Part shown: positions 53,001 to 60,260 of the stretch, one piece after another | How positions within the stretch are numbered: the stretch's first letter is position 1 | Layout: every line of letters starts with the position of its first letter | Assembly: GCA_039619475.1 (NCBI GenBank) | Contig: CM077115.1 | Location: forward strand, 184,976,106 to 185,040,105 | Length of the DNA: 64,000 nucleotides | Direction: 5' to 3' | Source: Icerya purchasi | Taxonomy: Eukaryota; Arthropoda; Insecta; Hemiptera; Monophlebidae | Notes under the pieces: model-generated | Told to the model about the DNA's origin: nothing | Seen by the model: the letters and a program-made list of their open reading frames with translations, nothing else | Databases searched by the model: none | Translations under genes and position numbers: made by a program

Positions 53001-56000
53001 CGACATATCATATACCCTAAAAAAAAAATATTTTTTCCAAAACTTTCCAGCTTTCAGCGAGGGCCTGAATATAAAGTTTTATAAACTCGGCTATATTTTT
53101 TCTATAAAGCGGGGTCCTTCATGCACATGTTTGAGATACGTTTTGATTTCCCCAACTTTATTACTCGGGCTATTACTTAAGTGAATTTTCTTTTTTTCGC
53201 TGTTTTTGACCTAAAGGGGAGGTTAAATAATTGTTTAACTGTAATTCTTTGATTTTATGGAAGGACTTCTGCATTTTGTTTTACATTTTGAATTTCACCT
53301 TTTGAAAATTTATCCGGTGACAGGTTATGGATTTTTTAAGTTTTGAGGTCGTTTTAAATTTCTTATTATATATTCTTGACGGTATTTTGTCGCCCGGGAT
53401 AATCACTTAGCTTGAAGTTATAAATACTGTCTCCTTTATTTCCCCTTCAAGAGGGATATGTAAATTTCTCATTATTACTGATTCCAAATCTGTGCTGCAA
53501 GCTATCTCTTCTCCTCCTTCCCACTCGAGACTAATGCTATCATTCTTTCTGTTCGTGCCTCTATCTCCAACTTGCGCTTAGCATGTTCTATCCTTATTGA
53601 CTTTTGATGGGTTCCTGGCCACTCTGGCATTGAGGGCAACGAAGCAGCTGACTTCCTAGCTCGCTCGGCGTCTCTCAATGGCCCATTCCTTCCACATTTT
53701 CCTGCCTCAGACATCCATTTCCTCTCCGCAAGTCACCATACCAAACTATGGGTTGACATTTACTCTTCCTTTTTTGGCAATCGCTCCTCCTTTTACCTCC
53801 TCCTACAGCCTACTCCTAATTCACAGCCTTGGTACCAATTTCTTCCCTTTTCTCGGCGTTCGGCTATTGTTTCTTTAATCAGACTGATACTTGGTCACAT
53901 TCCCTCCTTCCCTTTTCTCGTTTTTCTTTTTCTCTTTCACCTTCTCCCTTTTGCCCTCTCCACTCTACTGATCCTCCCTTTATATGCAACCCCAACCATA
54001 TCCTTTTTGAATGCCCTGCTCTTTTTCCTGAGTGCTCTCATCTATACGCCGAACTTTTGGCGTTGGATCTTCCTACCCCTTTCAATGCTTCCTTTATCCT
54101 TTCCTTCACATCTCCAGCCGTTATTCCCCTCCTTCTTTCCTTTATACTTTCTATCTCCGATCGCCTCAGAATCTGAGTAGGTGATCTAAGTCTATGTAGT
54201 TGGGCCAGTGTTAACACCGAGCCCATTAAAAAAAATAAAAAAAATAAATATGAAATCCTAAAGAGAGTGAAATAAAAAATAATCTAGCAGAAAGTTAGAC
54301 AAATTGAAATAAAACATGTATTTCAAAAAAGGCTCCAACTTAATAATTAACAACCGTCTTGTGGCCGATGACAATTCGAAACACTCTTGCGATTCATTTG
54401 CAAACTCATCTTCCGATAATAACTTTAATGCACGTCTTTTTAGAACACGAAAATTCTAAACCAAGGCTTTCTATATGAAATTTTCATCTTCAAATCAGAA
54501 ATCTTACACAATGCAGTAATCAACTGAAATAGCCATTAGAGATGATACTAAACTAGGATCTATTGGATCGGGCAACTTGCATATCAACTTTTGTGCCATG
54601 CTTCAGACAAAGGAGCAGGCTACATCTTTTTTGCATATTTTTAACAAAGCATTTGTTCTACAGGCAAACTACCACAAGAGCGGAAACTGGCTTCGATAAC
54701 ATTTCTTTTTCAAACCAACAAAGATCCTTTATTACCCCCCAAACATAGCAACTACCGACACCAATGTTATCAGCAAGTCTGAAAAAATTATAAAAGCGAG
54801 ATTCATTTTCAGACACTAGAAAGTAAAAATTTACTCTACGTCAAATAAAGAGGCTTCATTGCGCTAGATCTATATTGGATCAACTCTTACTTCCGTAAAC
54901 CACAATAAGCGATTTCTTCGCAACTAAGCGTTATTTATTGGTAATCTTCTTACACTCTTCAAAAAAGCTGAAGGTCCTGGAGCCACTTTAATTATTAACT
55001 TGTATCCACAACCTCTTTAGCTAATTATTATTTCGACATACATGTAGGACATCAGTATTTGACGCTGCTCTATGTCTAATTTCCTACAGATGACGATATC
55101 GCTGATAATGTACACATTCCGGTAAAATCTTTACTATACTCCCTCTTTTCCCGAACGTCGTCTAACGACAACAAATTTGACAAAATACACGGCAGTCAAA
55201 AACGGAACCAATTTCTCACGCGCTGCAAAAATCATTTCTGCATTTCCGCAGAATGAAGAATTGCACTCAGTTCCCTTTAATTCAGAAACTATCACTTGAA
55301 TCAGTCAAATACCCGGGCTAAACTTTAACCGAATTCTGTTGTGGTCTTCGCACGTAAATAACTTCAAAAGGTACTGTTTCAGTAAACTAATATATTAAGA
55401 AAAATCTCTTCTAATGTTTACGGGTCTAACGGATTTTCAGTATCCGTCGGACACTTAATCGTTTATCGACTATAGAGTAACTAATCTAGGTCACAGCTTT
55501 GAAAACTGTATTAAACAGACTAAATGTCACTTAGTATGCAGTACTGAGACTGATGATCAGTGTGTGCTCTTTGTATCTTGTCACTTCTTTGTTACGTAGA
55601 GCGAAAAATGGAACCATTTCATCTATGACGAGAACTGCTTTCTATCGATTGTAAAATTTCAGTCCAATAAACAATCTCTTATTTACTCGGAGTCCCTCCT
55701 CGGCGCTTTATCTACTATGAATTCACGATAAACCACAACATCTGATCTTTAAAAATATAATTTCAATTATATCCCGCGCTTTCAACCTATCATCTACATT
55801 GACTATCACGGCGAAGGGGACTGTCCGTTTCTTCCCGATTACGACCGATTTCCTTATCGGATTTTTTTCGAGGTAAACTAAATCATCGTTAAAATACAAA
55901 TGGTCCTAAAAAGTTTGGCACAAACTTCCTAATCTTAGAACAAATCAAATTCAGTCTGATCAAACGCTAAACCGTAGATTATATCATCAATTCGCAAAAA

Positions 56001-57378
56001 AAAAGTAATTTTGTACCGCCTGCGCATTTATCAAGGAAAAGTACCCTATATCATATATGTAACGGATGCTCAGCTTTTATAACTATCACGTTTTGGTGAA
56101 TTGTTTAAATTGCAATCAGATCTGATTCGAATTATGTTTCTCAAGTTCCGTTTCTCAAATTCTTAAAGATAATGAACGTTCAACGGCTCTTTAGATTTCT
56201 GAAACATTCGAACATGCTTAACAACATCTAACTTCCATTCATCCGTACTCCGGCTAATGTGGCAATCGAAGGCCCAATGAATAAAAATAAAAGTAATAAC
56301 AAAATATTGTTACGATAAAAAATCGTTTCCATACGATCGCTTTCGTGTAATAGGGTAATAGTCGGCGAAATTAAGATTAATTTTGAAATTTTTAGCTTTT
56401 TCCTTACGCAACTCTTGTGCTCGATAAAATTATAAATTGATACAATTTATACAAATATATAAAATAAAACTGTATTAAAAACAAATCATTAAGCTGATCT
56501 ATGTGTTGATAGCGTACGGCGCAATATGTTGTGAAATATTCATAATTATTTTTGTATAAATTGAAATATTATAAAAAATATTGCAAATCCATAAAAATTT
56601 GGAAGAATACAACGCGTTTCACTTTAAAGATAAATATAGAATCGAAAAAATTTCGAAAAAATCGAAAACTACATCAAAATTACAAATTTATAATATCAAA
56701 TATGCTTCGAATGTTATATAGCAATTTCTTACTGTACCATTACATTCATTTTTTGATGAATTTGCGTTATTTTTGAAAACGCTGTAATCGATACTGATTC
56801 TTTCAGCTATTACCAATTTAATCCATCTTTATCTCCCTCTCTCTCTCTATATATATATATATATTAATTACAACGTAATTCTTAGGCTATCCCCCATTAG
56901 AAAAAATGTCCCAATTTTATGTAACGTTTGTTATATTTTATAGGATTTTTGTTATTGTTATTTTAAAAATGTCACGATTTCATGTAACGATACAATGTCT
57001 TAATTTTATATAATGAAAGTTAAATGTTAGGATAGGACTTTTGTGATTGTGTTATTTTTTTTGTGTTGATGCCAGTAAGAATTACATTGTAAATTTTGAT
57101 CATTTTATACAAAGTATAGAAGAGAAAGAAACAGAAATGAAAGCAGGAGTGTCAAAGATGACCGAATTATATATATATATATATATATGTAACACATAAT
57201 TAAAATGAAAAATTACCTGATTTTCTTTAGCAAGTTTAACCAAATATTCCTCTGTACCCGTTCGACCAAAAAACGTCCACAAAACTACTTTGTAATCATT
57301 TATACGATCCAAAATACATACTTTGTTTGACCATAAGACAGCAATGAGTGCCACAGCAATAATCAATTTACTCACCAT
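27156..57378 (-). CDS. PLB1: Phospholipase B1-like secreted GDSL lipase, seven exons spliced
   Basis: Joining seven minus-strand exons gives 1215 nt, 404 aa plus stop. Exon lengths of 162, 214, 227, 163, 155, 169 and 125 nt, with intron phases 0, 1, 0, 1, 0 and 1, agree across every GT-AG junction. Family: phospholipase B1, membrane-associated type, SGNH/GDSL hydrolases that remove acyl chains from phospholipids. Seen: signal peptide (residues 1 to ~18), RPGDIDVVAAMGDSLCAGNG with nucleophile Ser ~99, block II in GYALGDF, GSNDFC with Asn ~210, and DCFH with Asp ~352 and His ~355. The end EFLCPTEENPFIRID has no hydrophobic anchor, so a secreted enzyme is likely. Length fits single-domain insect members. 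All exons are open, so the gene is probably functional although its 30 kb is mostly transposon-filled intron. The predicted exon 2/3 junction gives GGGQGTW, one Gly more than I expect for the family. Substrate is not deducible here. Confidence 0.9.
28200..29135 (+). pseudogene. LINE 3' fragment with RNase H, inserted in the hAT relic
   Basis: Across frames the plus strand reads CFTDSSKSTGHVGSAF (RNase H first Asp), ILTDSLSVLMSL (second Asp) and a mutated WVPxHxGxxGNEAIDRAARKAS block near 28540-28610. KSLIIKSWERVW and RLRISQSRLTYSYL follow, the C-terminal tail. It ends in a TAA-type microsatellite near 29120-29135, typical of I-like LINE 3' ends. It carries at least two frameshifts. Confidence 0.8.
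29262..29660 (-). repeat. Dispersed (TA)-flanked repeat, inverse copy
   Basis: The reverse complement matches 56850-57180: the poly(TA) edge, CATTTCTGTCTCTTTCTCTTC, CAACGTAATTCTT, AACATTTAACTTCCATTATA and AACAAACGTTACATAA blocks are all shared. It is bounded on both sides by TA runs. Confidence 0.75.
29680..29932 (-). pseudogene. hAT transposase C-terminal dimerisation domain relic
   Basis: The minus strand reads NVFPNIYIAYRIFVTIPSTN, CEAERSFSVLKRIKSTYR, a stop, then MPDDRLSALSSLTIE. The pattern AERSFSxLKxIKSxxR...RLSxLxxLSIE is the hAT C-terminal domain of ZMYM-type transposases. One in-frame stop lies where Leu-Arg normally follow. The upstream RNase H-like catalytic core is missing. Confidence 0.8.
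31005..31528 (-). mobile_element. Penelope-like element fragment with inverted terminal repeats
   Basis: Bases 31005-31083 and 31457-31528 are near-perfect inverted copies sharing TAAAAATAATTTATAACAAT and GAACGTTTTC. Between them on the minus strand is a GIY-YIG endonuclease tail. The minus strand of the left copy also reads CTGATGA, a short GGGT...ACCC hairpin, then GAAAACGTT, resembling the hammerhead ribozyme core of Penelope terminal repeats. It is a short, 5'-truncated insertion in phospholipase intron 6. Confidence 0.78.
31267..31458 (-). pseudogene. Penelope GIY-YIG endonuclease C-terminal fragment
   Basis: The minus strand reads YAEHLIKNKHKPNSLENTV, then MNIAENYYINKYKNNILNDQ, LPNNNNPLF and a stop. 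A conserved Glu followed by Tyr and an ILNDQL...NPLF ending are characteristic of the endonuclease domain that closes the Penelope polyprotein. Only the last ~60 residues remain, without the GIY-YIG motif or RT. Confidence 0.75.
32945..33113 (-). CDS. PLB1: Phospholipase exon 6 (catalytic Asp-His block V)
   Basis: The acceptor TTTATCAG precedes ANDDKFKNQDDFAIIAQPGV. The exon reads on to DLTYFSVDCFHLSQKSMAS and ends in phase 1 at GTAAAT. DCFH supplies the Asp and His of the triad. It lies only about 200 bases outside the left inverted repeat of the neighbouring mobile element. Confidence 0.9.
33264..33320. repeat. (TA)n microsatellite
   Basis: Uninterrupted TA dinucleotides directly abutting the left inverted repeat of the tyrosine-recombinase element. 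The right end also runs into a shorter TATATATA, so insertion into TA-rich DNA is likely. Confidence 0.95.
33312..33340 (+). repeat. Left terminal inverted repeat
   Basis: Twenty-nine bases, nine TA-type then CATTGTATCGTTTCCACCTC, matching 40677-40705 in inverse without mismatch. Twenty of them are complex sequence, which rules out a chance TA match. Confidence 0.85.
33381..33412. promoter_or_regulatory. Perfect 32-bp palindrome, possible recombinase core site
   Basis: Two 13-bp arms (CGTTTCCACCTCC and its inverse) flank GAATTC. Tyrosine recombinases typically bind two inverted arms of 11-13 bp around a 6-8 bp spacer, so the geometry fits. The function is inferred. Confidence 0.5.
34322..36519 (-). 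CDS. Tyrosine-recombinase-like protein (Crypton type) with zinc fingers and SANT-like C-terminus
   Basis: The minus frame is open from about 36519 to the stop at 34322. The nominal start at 36367 is GTG and real similarity begins upstream, so no proper ATG exists in this frame. Two Cys/His motifs come first: CSYCSNLEVSNFERHLVRHH, then CSSCKKLISETYLRRHHKKC. Numbering from the GTG, the catalytic series is Arg347/348 (YNIRRIGDV), Lys396 (GGKLTRP), NxxR 466-469 (SNRLRK), His495 (FMNHTEK) and Tyr504 (TEFYELP). The nine-residue His-to-Tyr spacing is that of XerD and Cre. An acidic linker follows, then RVRWNDDQKKLVLRHF...CERL...WIKIKTFV, a SANT-like helix bundle seen in Crypton-derived proteins. Expected role: strand exchange by DNA cleavage through the Tyr. 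The series looks intact, though Asn replaces the usual first His of HxxR. Function as host gene or transposase is open. Confidence 0.75.
36370..37059 (-). CDS. Acidic N-terminal half of the tyrosine-recombinase-like protein
   Basis: This minus frame overlaps the recombinase frame by about 150 bases. The ATGs are at 37029 and 36867. The second starts MFDHSLMFIELSDDSLEKSF and looks more natural. The product is Asp/Glu/Ser-rich, then Lys/Asn-rich (NKKNVMEKSLKES), and ends shortly after a run of five C at 36417-36421. One extra C would carry the frame straight into the zinc-finger frame. I infer a single gene broken by one base, either a real mutation or a homopolymer sequencing error. The region has no recognisable fold. 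Confidence 0.6.
   Translation of the reverse strand: MLCVFGRPVTMRVLTVYERQPNPLVSLSKTASIILNYSCSLFLLKFPAPSLINSVLFKSTNRGHMFDHSLMFIELSDDSLEKSFDDFSASESEYTPDLSSPVLPDDYSLSGSENNFNPSSPVIPFIEEDWDQPSTSNDVSTFTTLTNVSRKDEHLEENVNLMEKDNSNEDDAIQNLNKNKVSNLNGNKNQLKADTATNKKNVMEKSLKESDLNPLIITNIKLLVRIALI
37985..38765 (+). pseudogene. mariner transposase relic
   Basis: Pieces of a mariner transposase in several plus frames: MMMQCAFGDSATLA (N-terminal HTH region), VSHDLTAEQNVLKFYN, RKLRFQNSKIKTMLIVFYFD with VHKKFVSE, LHDKARSHTAANLYLILGQK, and FNHPPYSLDLSPPDHFLLSK. Asp residues of the DDD triad are partly visible (IVFYFD; SLDLSPPDHF), but the parts between them are deleted. Numerous frameshifts; dead. It probably inserted into the larger TIR-bounded element. 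Confidence 0.85.
38949..40037 (+). pseudogene. Relic of a large-DNA-virus-type MSV199/DUF3627 DNA-binding protein gene
   Basis: The first frame (38949-39140) ends EKVIITEELLD at a TGA. The same frame continues past it and past a second TGA near 39239, with a DLCKKYYVLDAL-DFEGLMMQMRT segment, then shifts into FSLMKMIVAKYWEF and a Glu/Arg-rich coiled coil (39338-39616). After another break, 39747-40037 reads MRRQREAWRDAEKRLHNRSM, VGNSLKRRC and GNIIRVPEEYRNEI. This order (N-terminal MSV199-like domain, coiled coil, C-terminal DUF3627-like domain) is that of proteins in entomopox-, irido- and ascoviruses. At least two nonsense codons and two frameshifts make it dead. The family call rests on remembered motif patterns, not a search. 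Confidence 0.6.
40677..40705 (-). repeat. Right terminal inverted repeat
   Basis: Exact inverse of 33312-33340, ending in ATATATATA. Just inside it, 40644 carries a degenerate copy of the GGAGGTGG word. Confidence 0.85.
41080..41430 (-). pseudogene. I-like LINE C-terminal fragment
   Basis: The minus strand reads ICRLRYGHNLLLASLFRFSL, PSPLCPLHPS and AHHILFECTP, the post-RNase H region with a Cys-His knuckle shared by the fragments at 50905-52300 and 53430-54250. No other domain remains. Confidence 0.7.
42596..42750 (-). CDS. PLB1: Phospholipase exon 5
   Basis: The acceptor GTGCATAG is followed by two bases completing the split codon, then LQPMVEAQPLPTSCKIARVM, ECYC and LDVMTKFQQIQREI. The donor is a strong GTAAGT in phase 0. 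The Cys-rich segment matches the CNC region of phospholipase B1. The following intron (33114-42595) contains the whole TIR-bounded tyrosine-recombinase element. Confidence 0.9.
42760..44540. other. Intronic AT-rich sequence, nothing recognised
   Basis: Part of phospholipase intron 4. Overlapping sense/antisense short frames at 44210-44446 carry no motif. Weakly purine-rich on the plus strand towards 45 kb, where LINE similarity begins. Confidence 0.4.
44550..45460 (-). pseudogene. LINE reverse transcriptase relic in phospholipase intron 4
   Basis: The minus strand in scattered frames reads ISCFILKHFPK (PG.D..S..ILKHLP block), LATFVDVYSTFENDYFPTV (first catalytic Asp block, normally FVDVSGAFDNV), LPHGSCLSPTFFNIYSS (normally LPQGSCLSP) and ISADDILHYST (the YADD region, Asp pair present but Tyr changed to Ser). 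Many stops; dead. Probably the same family as the other I-like fragments in this gene. Confidence 0.82.
46302..46464 (-). CDS. PLB1: Phospholipase exon 4 (GxND block III)
   Basis: The acceptor CTTTTTTTAG precedes LISVMFGSNDFCNNLC. The exon continues EVHRRDLTESFIYLKNNLPR and ends in phase 1 at GTAAAT. The Asn in GSND stabilises the oxyanion in this family. Confidence 0.94.
46982..47290 (-). pseudogene. I-like LINE 3' end with poly(A) tail
   Basis: The minus strand reads FYSSLLKLDIPTPYITACNL and ends LNKRIRI at a stop, followed by 40-odd bases and an A run (plus-strand T run 46982-47000). The same ending (LYxxLLxLxxPTP...ISDRIRI) closes the fragments at 51 kb and 54 kb. A severely 5'-truncated copy in phospholipase intron 3. 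Confidence 0.68.
48177..48482. repeat. Dispersed repeat (MITE-like), copy 2
   Basis: Begins GGCGTCGCCGGCCGATGAGCC and ends TTTGGCGACGCCCG, with an interior collinear with 3966-4275. It lies in phospholipase intron 3 about 55 bases from the exon 3 donor. Confidence 0.75.
48539..48765 (-). CDS. PLB1: Phospholipase exon 3 (block II)
   Basis: The acceptor ATACAG precedes GGQGTWRTYLTLPNIIKEFN. GYALGDF and VCEAGAMSQDIMFMTKELVK follow, and the exon ends INNHWK before a GTTTGT donor in phase 0. The AGAMSQD block is strongly conserved in phospholipase B1 proteins. Confidence 0.94.
50037..50081. repeat. (TA)n microsatellite
   Basis: About 22 TA dinucleotides. It sits at the left edge of a LINE fragment, so it may mark the insertion site. 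Confidence 0.95.
50085..50411 (+). pseudogene. LINE reverse transcriptase C-terminal fragment (different family)
   Basis: The plus frame reads KKVEALEIWYWERLQKISWK, DKVSISLVLD and later EATCDRPRRIPIDIV. This matches the C-terminal pattern of many LINE proteins (ExFEMWxWRRMxxISWxDxVxNxxVL ... GRPR). The upstream codons through the TA repeat are not part of it. Truncated at both ends. Confidence 0.6.
50905..52300 (-). pseudogene. I-like LINE fragment: RT thumb, RNase H and C-terminus
   Basis: The minus strand reads LIIRSKLDYCSFIYGCASKS and IRLCLGALRSSRIPA (RT thumb, 52260-52110). Later come LIISDSMCALKA (RNase H Asp) and DMLWVPSHMGRECNEMIDSL (RNase H last block) near 51600-51400. It closes with RLRLNHTLLPSS, NPDHIFHECPSL and LYSDLLSLKFPNPY down to 50915. 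Many stops and frameshifts. It lies in phospholipase intron 2, in the same direction as the gene. Confidence 0.83.
52435..52648 (-). CDS. PLB1: Phospholipase exon 2 (GDSL nucleophile block)
   Basis: The acceptor TTTCCAG follows a T-rich tract and the exon starts AAAGTTCAAACAG in phase 0. It encodes VPFPCNTS, YNLRPGDIDVVAAMGDSL and ENRGLSFIGG, then ends in phase 1 at GTAATA. It holds the catalytic Ser in Gly-Asp-Ser-Leu. Confidence 0.93.
53430..54250 (+). pseudogene. I-like LINE 3' fragment with RNase H and poly(A)-like tail
   Basis: The plus strand begins with an RNase H remnant (ITDSKSVLQAISSPPSHSR), passes a WVPGHSGIEGNEAADFLARS-like block near 53605-53670 in another frame, then reads PFCPLHSTDPPFICNPNHIL, FECPALFPECSHLYAELLAL and ISDRLRI at the stop near 54176. 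A short tail and an A-rich run at 54229-54250 follow. Same family as 50905-52300 but on the opposite strand, in phospholipase intron 1. Confidence 0.82.
54550..55720 (+). pseudogene. Heavily decayed LINE reverse transcriptase relic
   Basis: Scattered plus-strand pieces such as LCNKAFVLQANYHKSGNWLR near 54640, PGLNFNRILLWSSHVNNFKR near 55310 and ALKTVLNRL near 55500 recall the CR1/BovB-type RT thumb (GLxFxxxLLWSxHVNN). Stops are dense and no catalytic box is recognisable. The call is tentative. Confidence 0.42.
55750..56840. other. Intronic AT-rich sequence, nothing recognised
   Basis: No recognisable domain. The 74-codon plus frame at 56552 is Lys/Ile/Asn-rich, which fits AT-rich non-coding DNA. 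Confidence 0.45.
56850..57180. repeat. Dispersed (TA)-flanked repeat, direct copy
   Basis: Starts in a (CT)n(TA)n run, includes TTAATTACAACGTAATTCTTAG and CAATTTTATGTAACGTTTG, and ends with AGAAAGAAACAGAAATGAAAG plus (TA)n. It is the inverse of 29262-29660. Its right TA run is only about 30-40 bases from the exon 1 splice donor. Confidence 0.75.
57217..57378 (-). CDS. PLB1: Phospholipase exon 1 (signal peptide)
   Basis: ATG at 57378 in the context CATCAGTGATGG opens MVSKLIIAVALIAVLWSNKV, a signal peptide with a hydrophobic core. The next upstream triplet is GTG, not ATG. It ends AAAGAAAATCAG before a GTAATT donor (phase 0), 54 codons. An acceptor-like AAACAG lies just upstream, so a separate 5' untranslated exon is possible. 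A dispersed repeat ends within about 40 bases of the donor. Confidence 0.85.
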
Positions 57379-57399
57379 CACTGATGAACTACTGTTTAA

Positions 57400-58870
57400 C
57401 AGTAAGAAAAATGTATCGATAAAAGTTTCAATTCAATCCACATACGTCTACAATTGGGGATTTGCACGCTACAATTTTTACGTCCCTTTTGTATCAGTTT
57501 TACTGTTTTCATATTAAATACCGTTACATACCTATTTATGTGCCAGCAGGCGAGCGGCATATGTCTAATTTTAGAAGTAAACTACTCGATATCAACGGGA
57601 GTAGTGGAAATTTAATTCTTTGAAAATTGTCCGAAGGTATTTCGAATACCTAGAATGGAAACGACTAGGATATTTTTCTAAATAAACGTACGCGAAACGA
57701 AAAAAAAAGGTCAGAAGCTCTTTAACTTTCGAGCGTGAACCAATAATATTAAAGTTGAATATTAAAATTCGTTTGATTTCTAAAGAATCCAAATCCAGAG
57801 TCCGATGGATCCGTGTAGTTTCGATAAAAGACGCTTAAATAAATTATTAATTTAATCAATACTACAGAAAAAGTCGGATCTATGATTAGTTTCGCAATTG
57901 ATACACTTGCTAAAAACTCTTTTATAAGCAAGTAGTAATAATTTTTTAATTTTCAACTCCAATAATGTGCAAAAAAAAAAACTAAAACAAAGTCAAAAAA
58001 CTTCAAGATTCCAATTTTGTTCACTTTTTTTTTCTACTAATTGATTTTTGAATTTATTTAGAAGTAAAAAATTGAAAAAGAAATCAGAAAGCTTCTGTAA
58101 GATGCCCGCTTCTCGTAGAAATCAAAACGAGCACCACTTCCTTGTCCAAGACATTTTAGAAGTTCCAATAAAAAAGAAAGGAAACGAAAATAATTAGAAC
58201 CTTACGAAGGGTGGCATTTAAATCTTTTAATAAAATATGCGCGCACTGAACTTACGTTGTATTATTTCTTAGGCTTATTTTTAGAATCAACGTTATTATT
58301 ATATGTTATTAAACCGTTCTCTTCCTTTTTCATAATCATTCATCGAATATCGAATTATTTCTTTTTCATCTTTATCCCGTATGTACTAATTTAAAAAAAA
58401 AAACAAACTAGAATTTACCTTTTAAAATGGCGGTAATGTTCGGTAGAATGTTGAATTAAACAGACAAGTCTTCAAACAGTTAGACACCGTTTCAGTTCAG
58501 AGTGCCGAGTGATAAAATAAATTTTCATGCACACACACGTTCTTTCGTCTCACTTGCGAGTGAAAATTTAACATTTTAAATTGAAATTACGCTTATGGTT
58601 GCGATTGATCTGCTTTTTATGCAAATTAGCGAGAAATTTAAACGAAAAACTAGTTTCCCTAAATTTAAAAAAGAAAAGAAAAAAAAATGCCCGCTCCTCT
58701 CGACGAATAATGTTCTAAACGCGGTCGAGGAAATCTAGGCGTTTATTAGTAATAATCGTATGGACTTACAAGGACACGCGGAAATTACGTTAACTTCTAC
58801 GTTTTCGCCTTTACCGCGTTAAAATGTGTTAATATAGCTTTCGCTTATAAAACTATTAATTTTAAGTAAT
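57400..58870. other. Upstream region of the phospholipase gene, no clear promoter element
   Basis: I see no TATA box at a convincing distance. The sequence is AT-rich with A runs and no frames of interest. The transcription start cannot be placed. Confidence 0.4.
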
Positions 58871-58879
58871 ATTATTACA

Positions 58880-60260
58880 GATAGAGAGGGTTGTGTTATT
58901 CCATTGCGTTCCAAGTATAAGTACTTAGGGGGTGTGTGTTGGATTCAAAGTTTACCTAGAGCAAGCGTATTGATTATATTAACGAAAAAATTTCTAAACA
59001 AATTGCTTTGTTTAAAACATTAGGTAATATCATTTGTGGTAGTGATACGCGAACCTTGAACATTATATATATAAGGAATATATTAGAAGTGTTACTGACT
59101 CCGGTTCCTTTTTGTTTTGCAACTGCCCCGTTAATTATCGTAATAAACTGAGTGTCCTTCAAAACATCCACCTTAGGAAAATGGTTGGTGCGTGTAGGTC
59201 TGCCTCAGTAGGTGCCATAAAGGTTGAAACCATAATATTACCGTTGGAGATTAACTACTTCACACTGGGAGACAAATTTTTAGTAAAAGTAAGTTCAAAG
59301 AAATCAATGTTAGTTGAAGATTTAATTCGAAAAATTTTCCACAGTTGGTTTTGTCGGCTCTAAGACTATTGTGGACTTTGCATCGGTTTAACGATTCTCT
59401 TTTAATATATTTTTCCGTGCCTTGTTGTCATCATTTCTTTTCTTTACAAATTTTGTTATTTTCTCTTTCTCCTATCTAACGAACTTAGGTCCCAGATATA
59501 ACTAAAATAATCTATTTTATAGAATAGCGACTCGTAATTGGTCGCGCCATGGATTCTATTGAAGAGTTGATTATTAGAATGGGGGTTTTAACAGGCCATT
59601 CTATAAAGCAGTGGTTTGTTTCAAATCTCGGTGTATACACATGTACTGTATGTTTAGGGTGTTTCTATTTATCATCATCGTAAAGGTAGCATCTCCTATT
59701 CGGGAAGTTGCACATTACGAGCGCTAAATACTTCGGCATCTGGCTGATTCAGTTAATAGAAAAAAGTCATTAATTCCTATTTTTCTTCCTCTAAGTGCCC
59801 TTCCTTGAATTTTACCCTGTTCCGCAAGGTTGAAAATCTGTGAACGATATGTTTAATTTTTCTTTTTTTTTTTTATATCATCCATTAATTACAACCTGTG
59901 CTGACTTTGCATCTATTCATCATCTCTCCGTTGATCAAGGTTATCTGTCCATGGAATTCTTAGCATGCGTTCCTGTAGGTTCACATTTCAACGGCGTTAA
60001 TTCTTCTTTCGCAATAGAAGTATTTATTGTCACCTGGACACCGTTGAATAAAGCATCACGGACCAAACATAACAATTCGTTTTCTTGTTTTTAAGTTTAT
60101 CTTCTTACGCGTTTCCAAAAATTCTAATAAGCTGAAGAGTAAACTTTTACATTAAGTCCCCCAGTTCATTCTGCCCTTTTACAGTTCACATTGATACGTT
60201 TTACCTTATTGCTTGTAATGTGTGTCCATTGCATGGGCAACCGTAAATAAATCAGAAAAA
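58880..60260 (+). pseudogene. Decayed LINE: RT thumb and RNase H region
   Basis: Around 58910-59160 the plus strand reads SKYKYLGGVCW, NEKISKQIALFKTLGNIICG, SDTRTLNIIYIRNI and LFCNCPVNYRNKLSVLQNIH, the palm-thumb region (KYLGxxxD...LKxLxxxxCG). LRKMVGACRSASVGAIKVET follows. Traces of RNase H (a WTPLNKASRTKHNNSF-like end, about 60030) and a tail with GTCCCCCAGTT occur before an A-rich stretch at 60250-60300. Several frameshifts. Confidence 0.65.
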
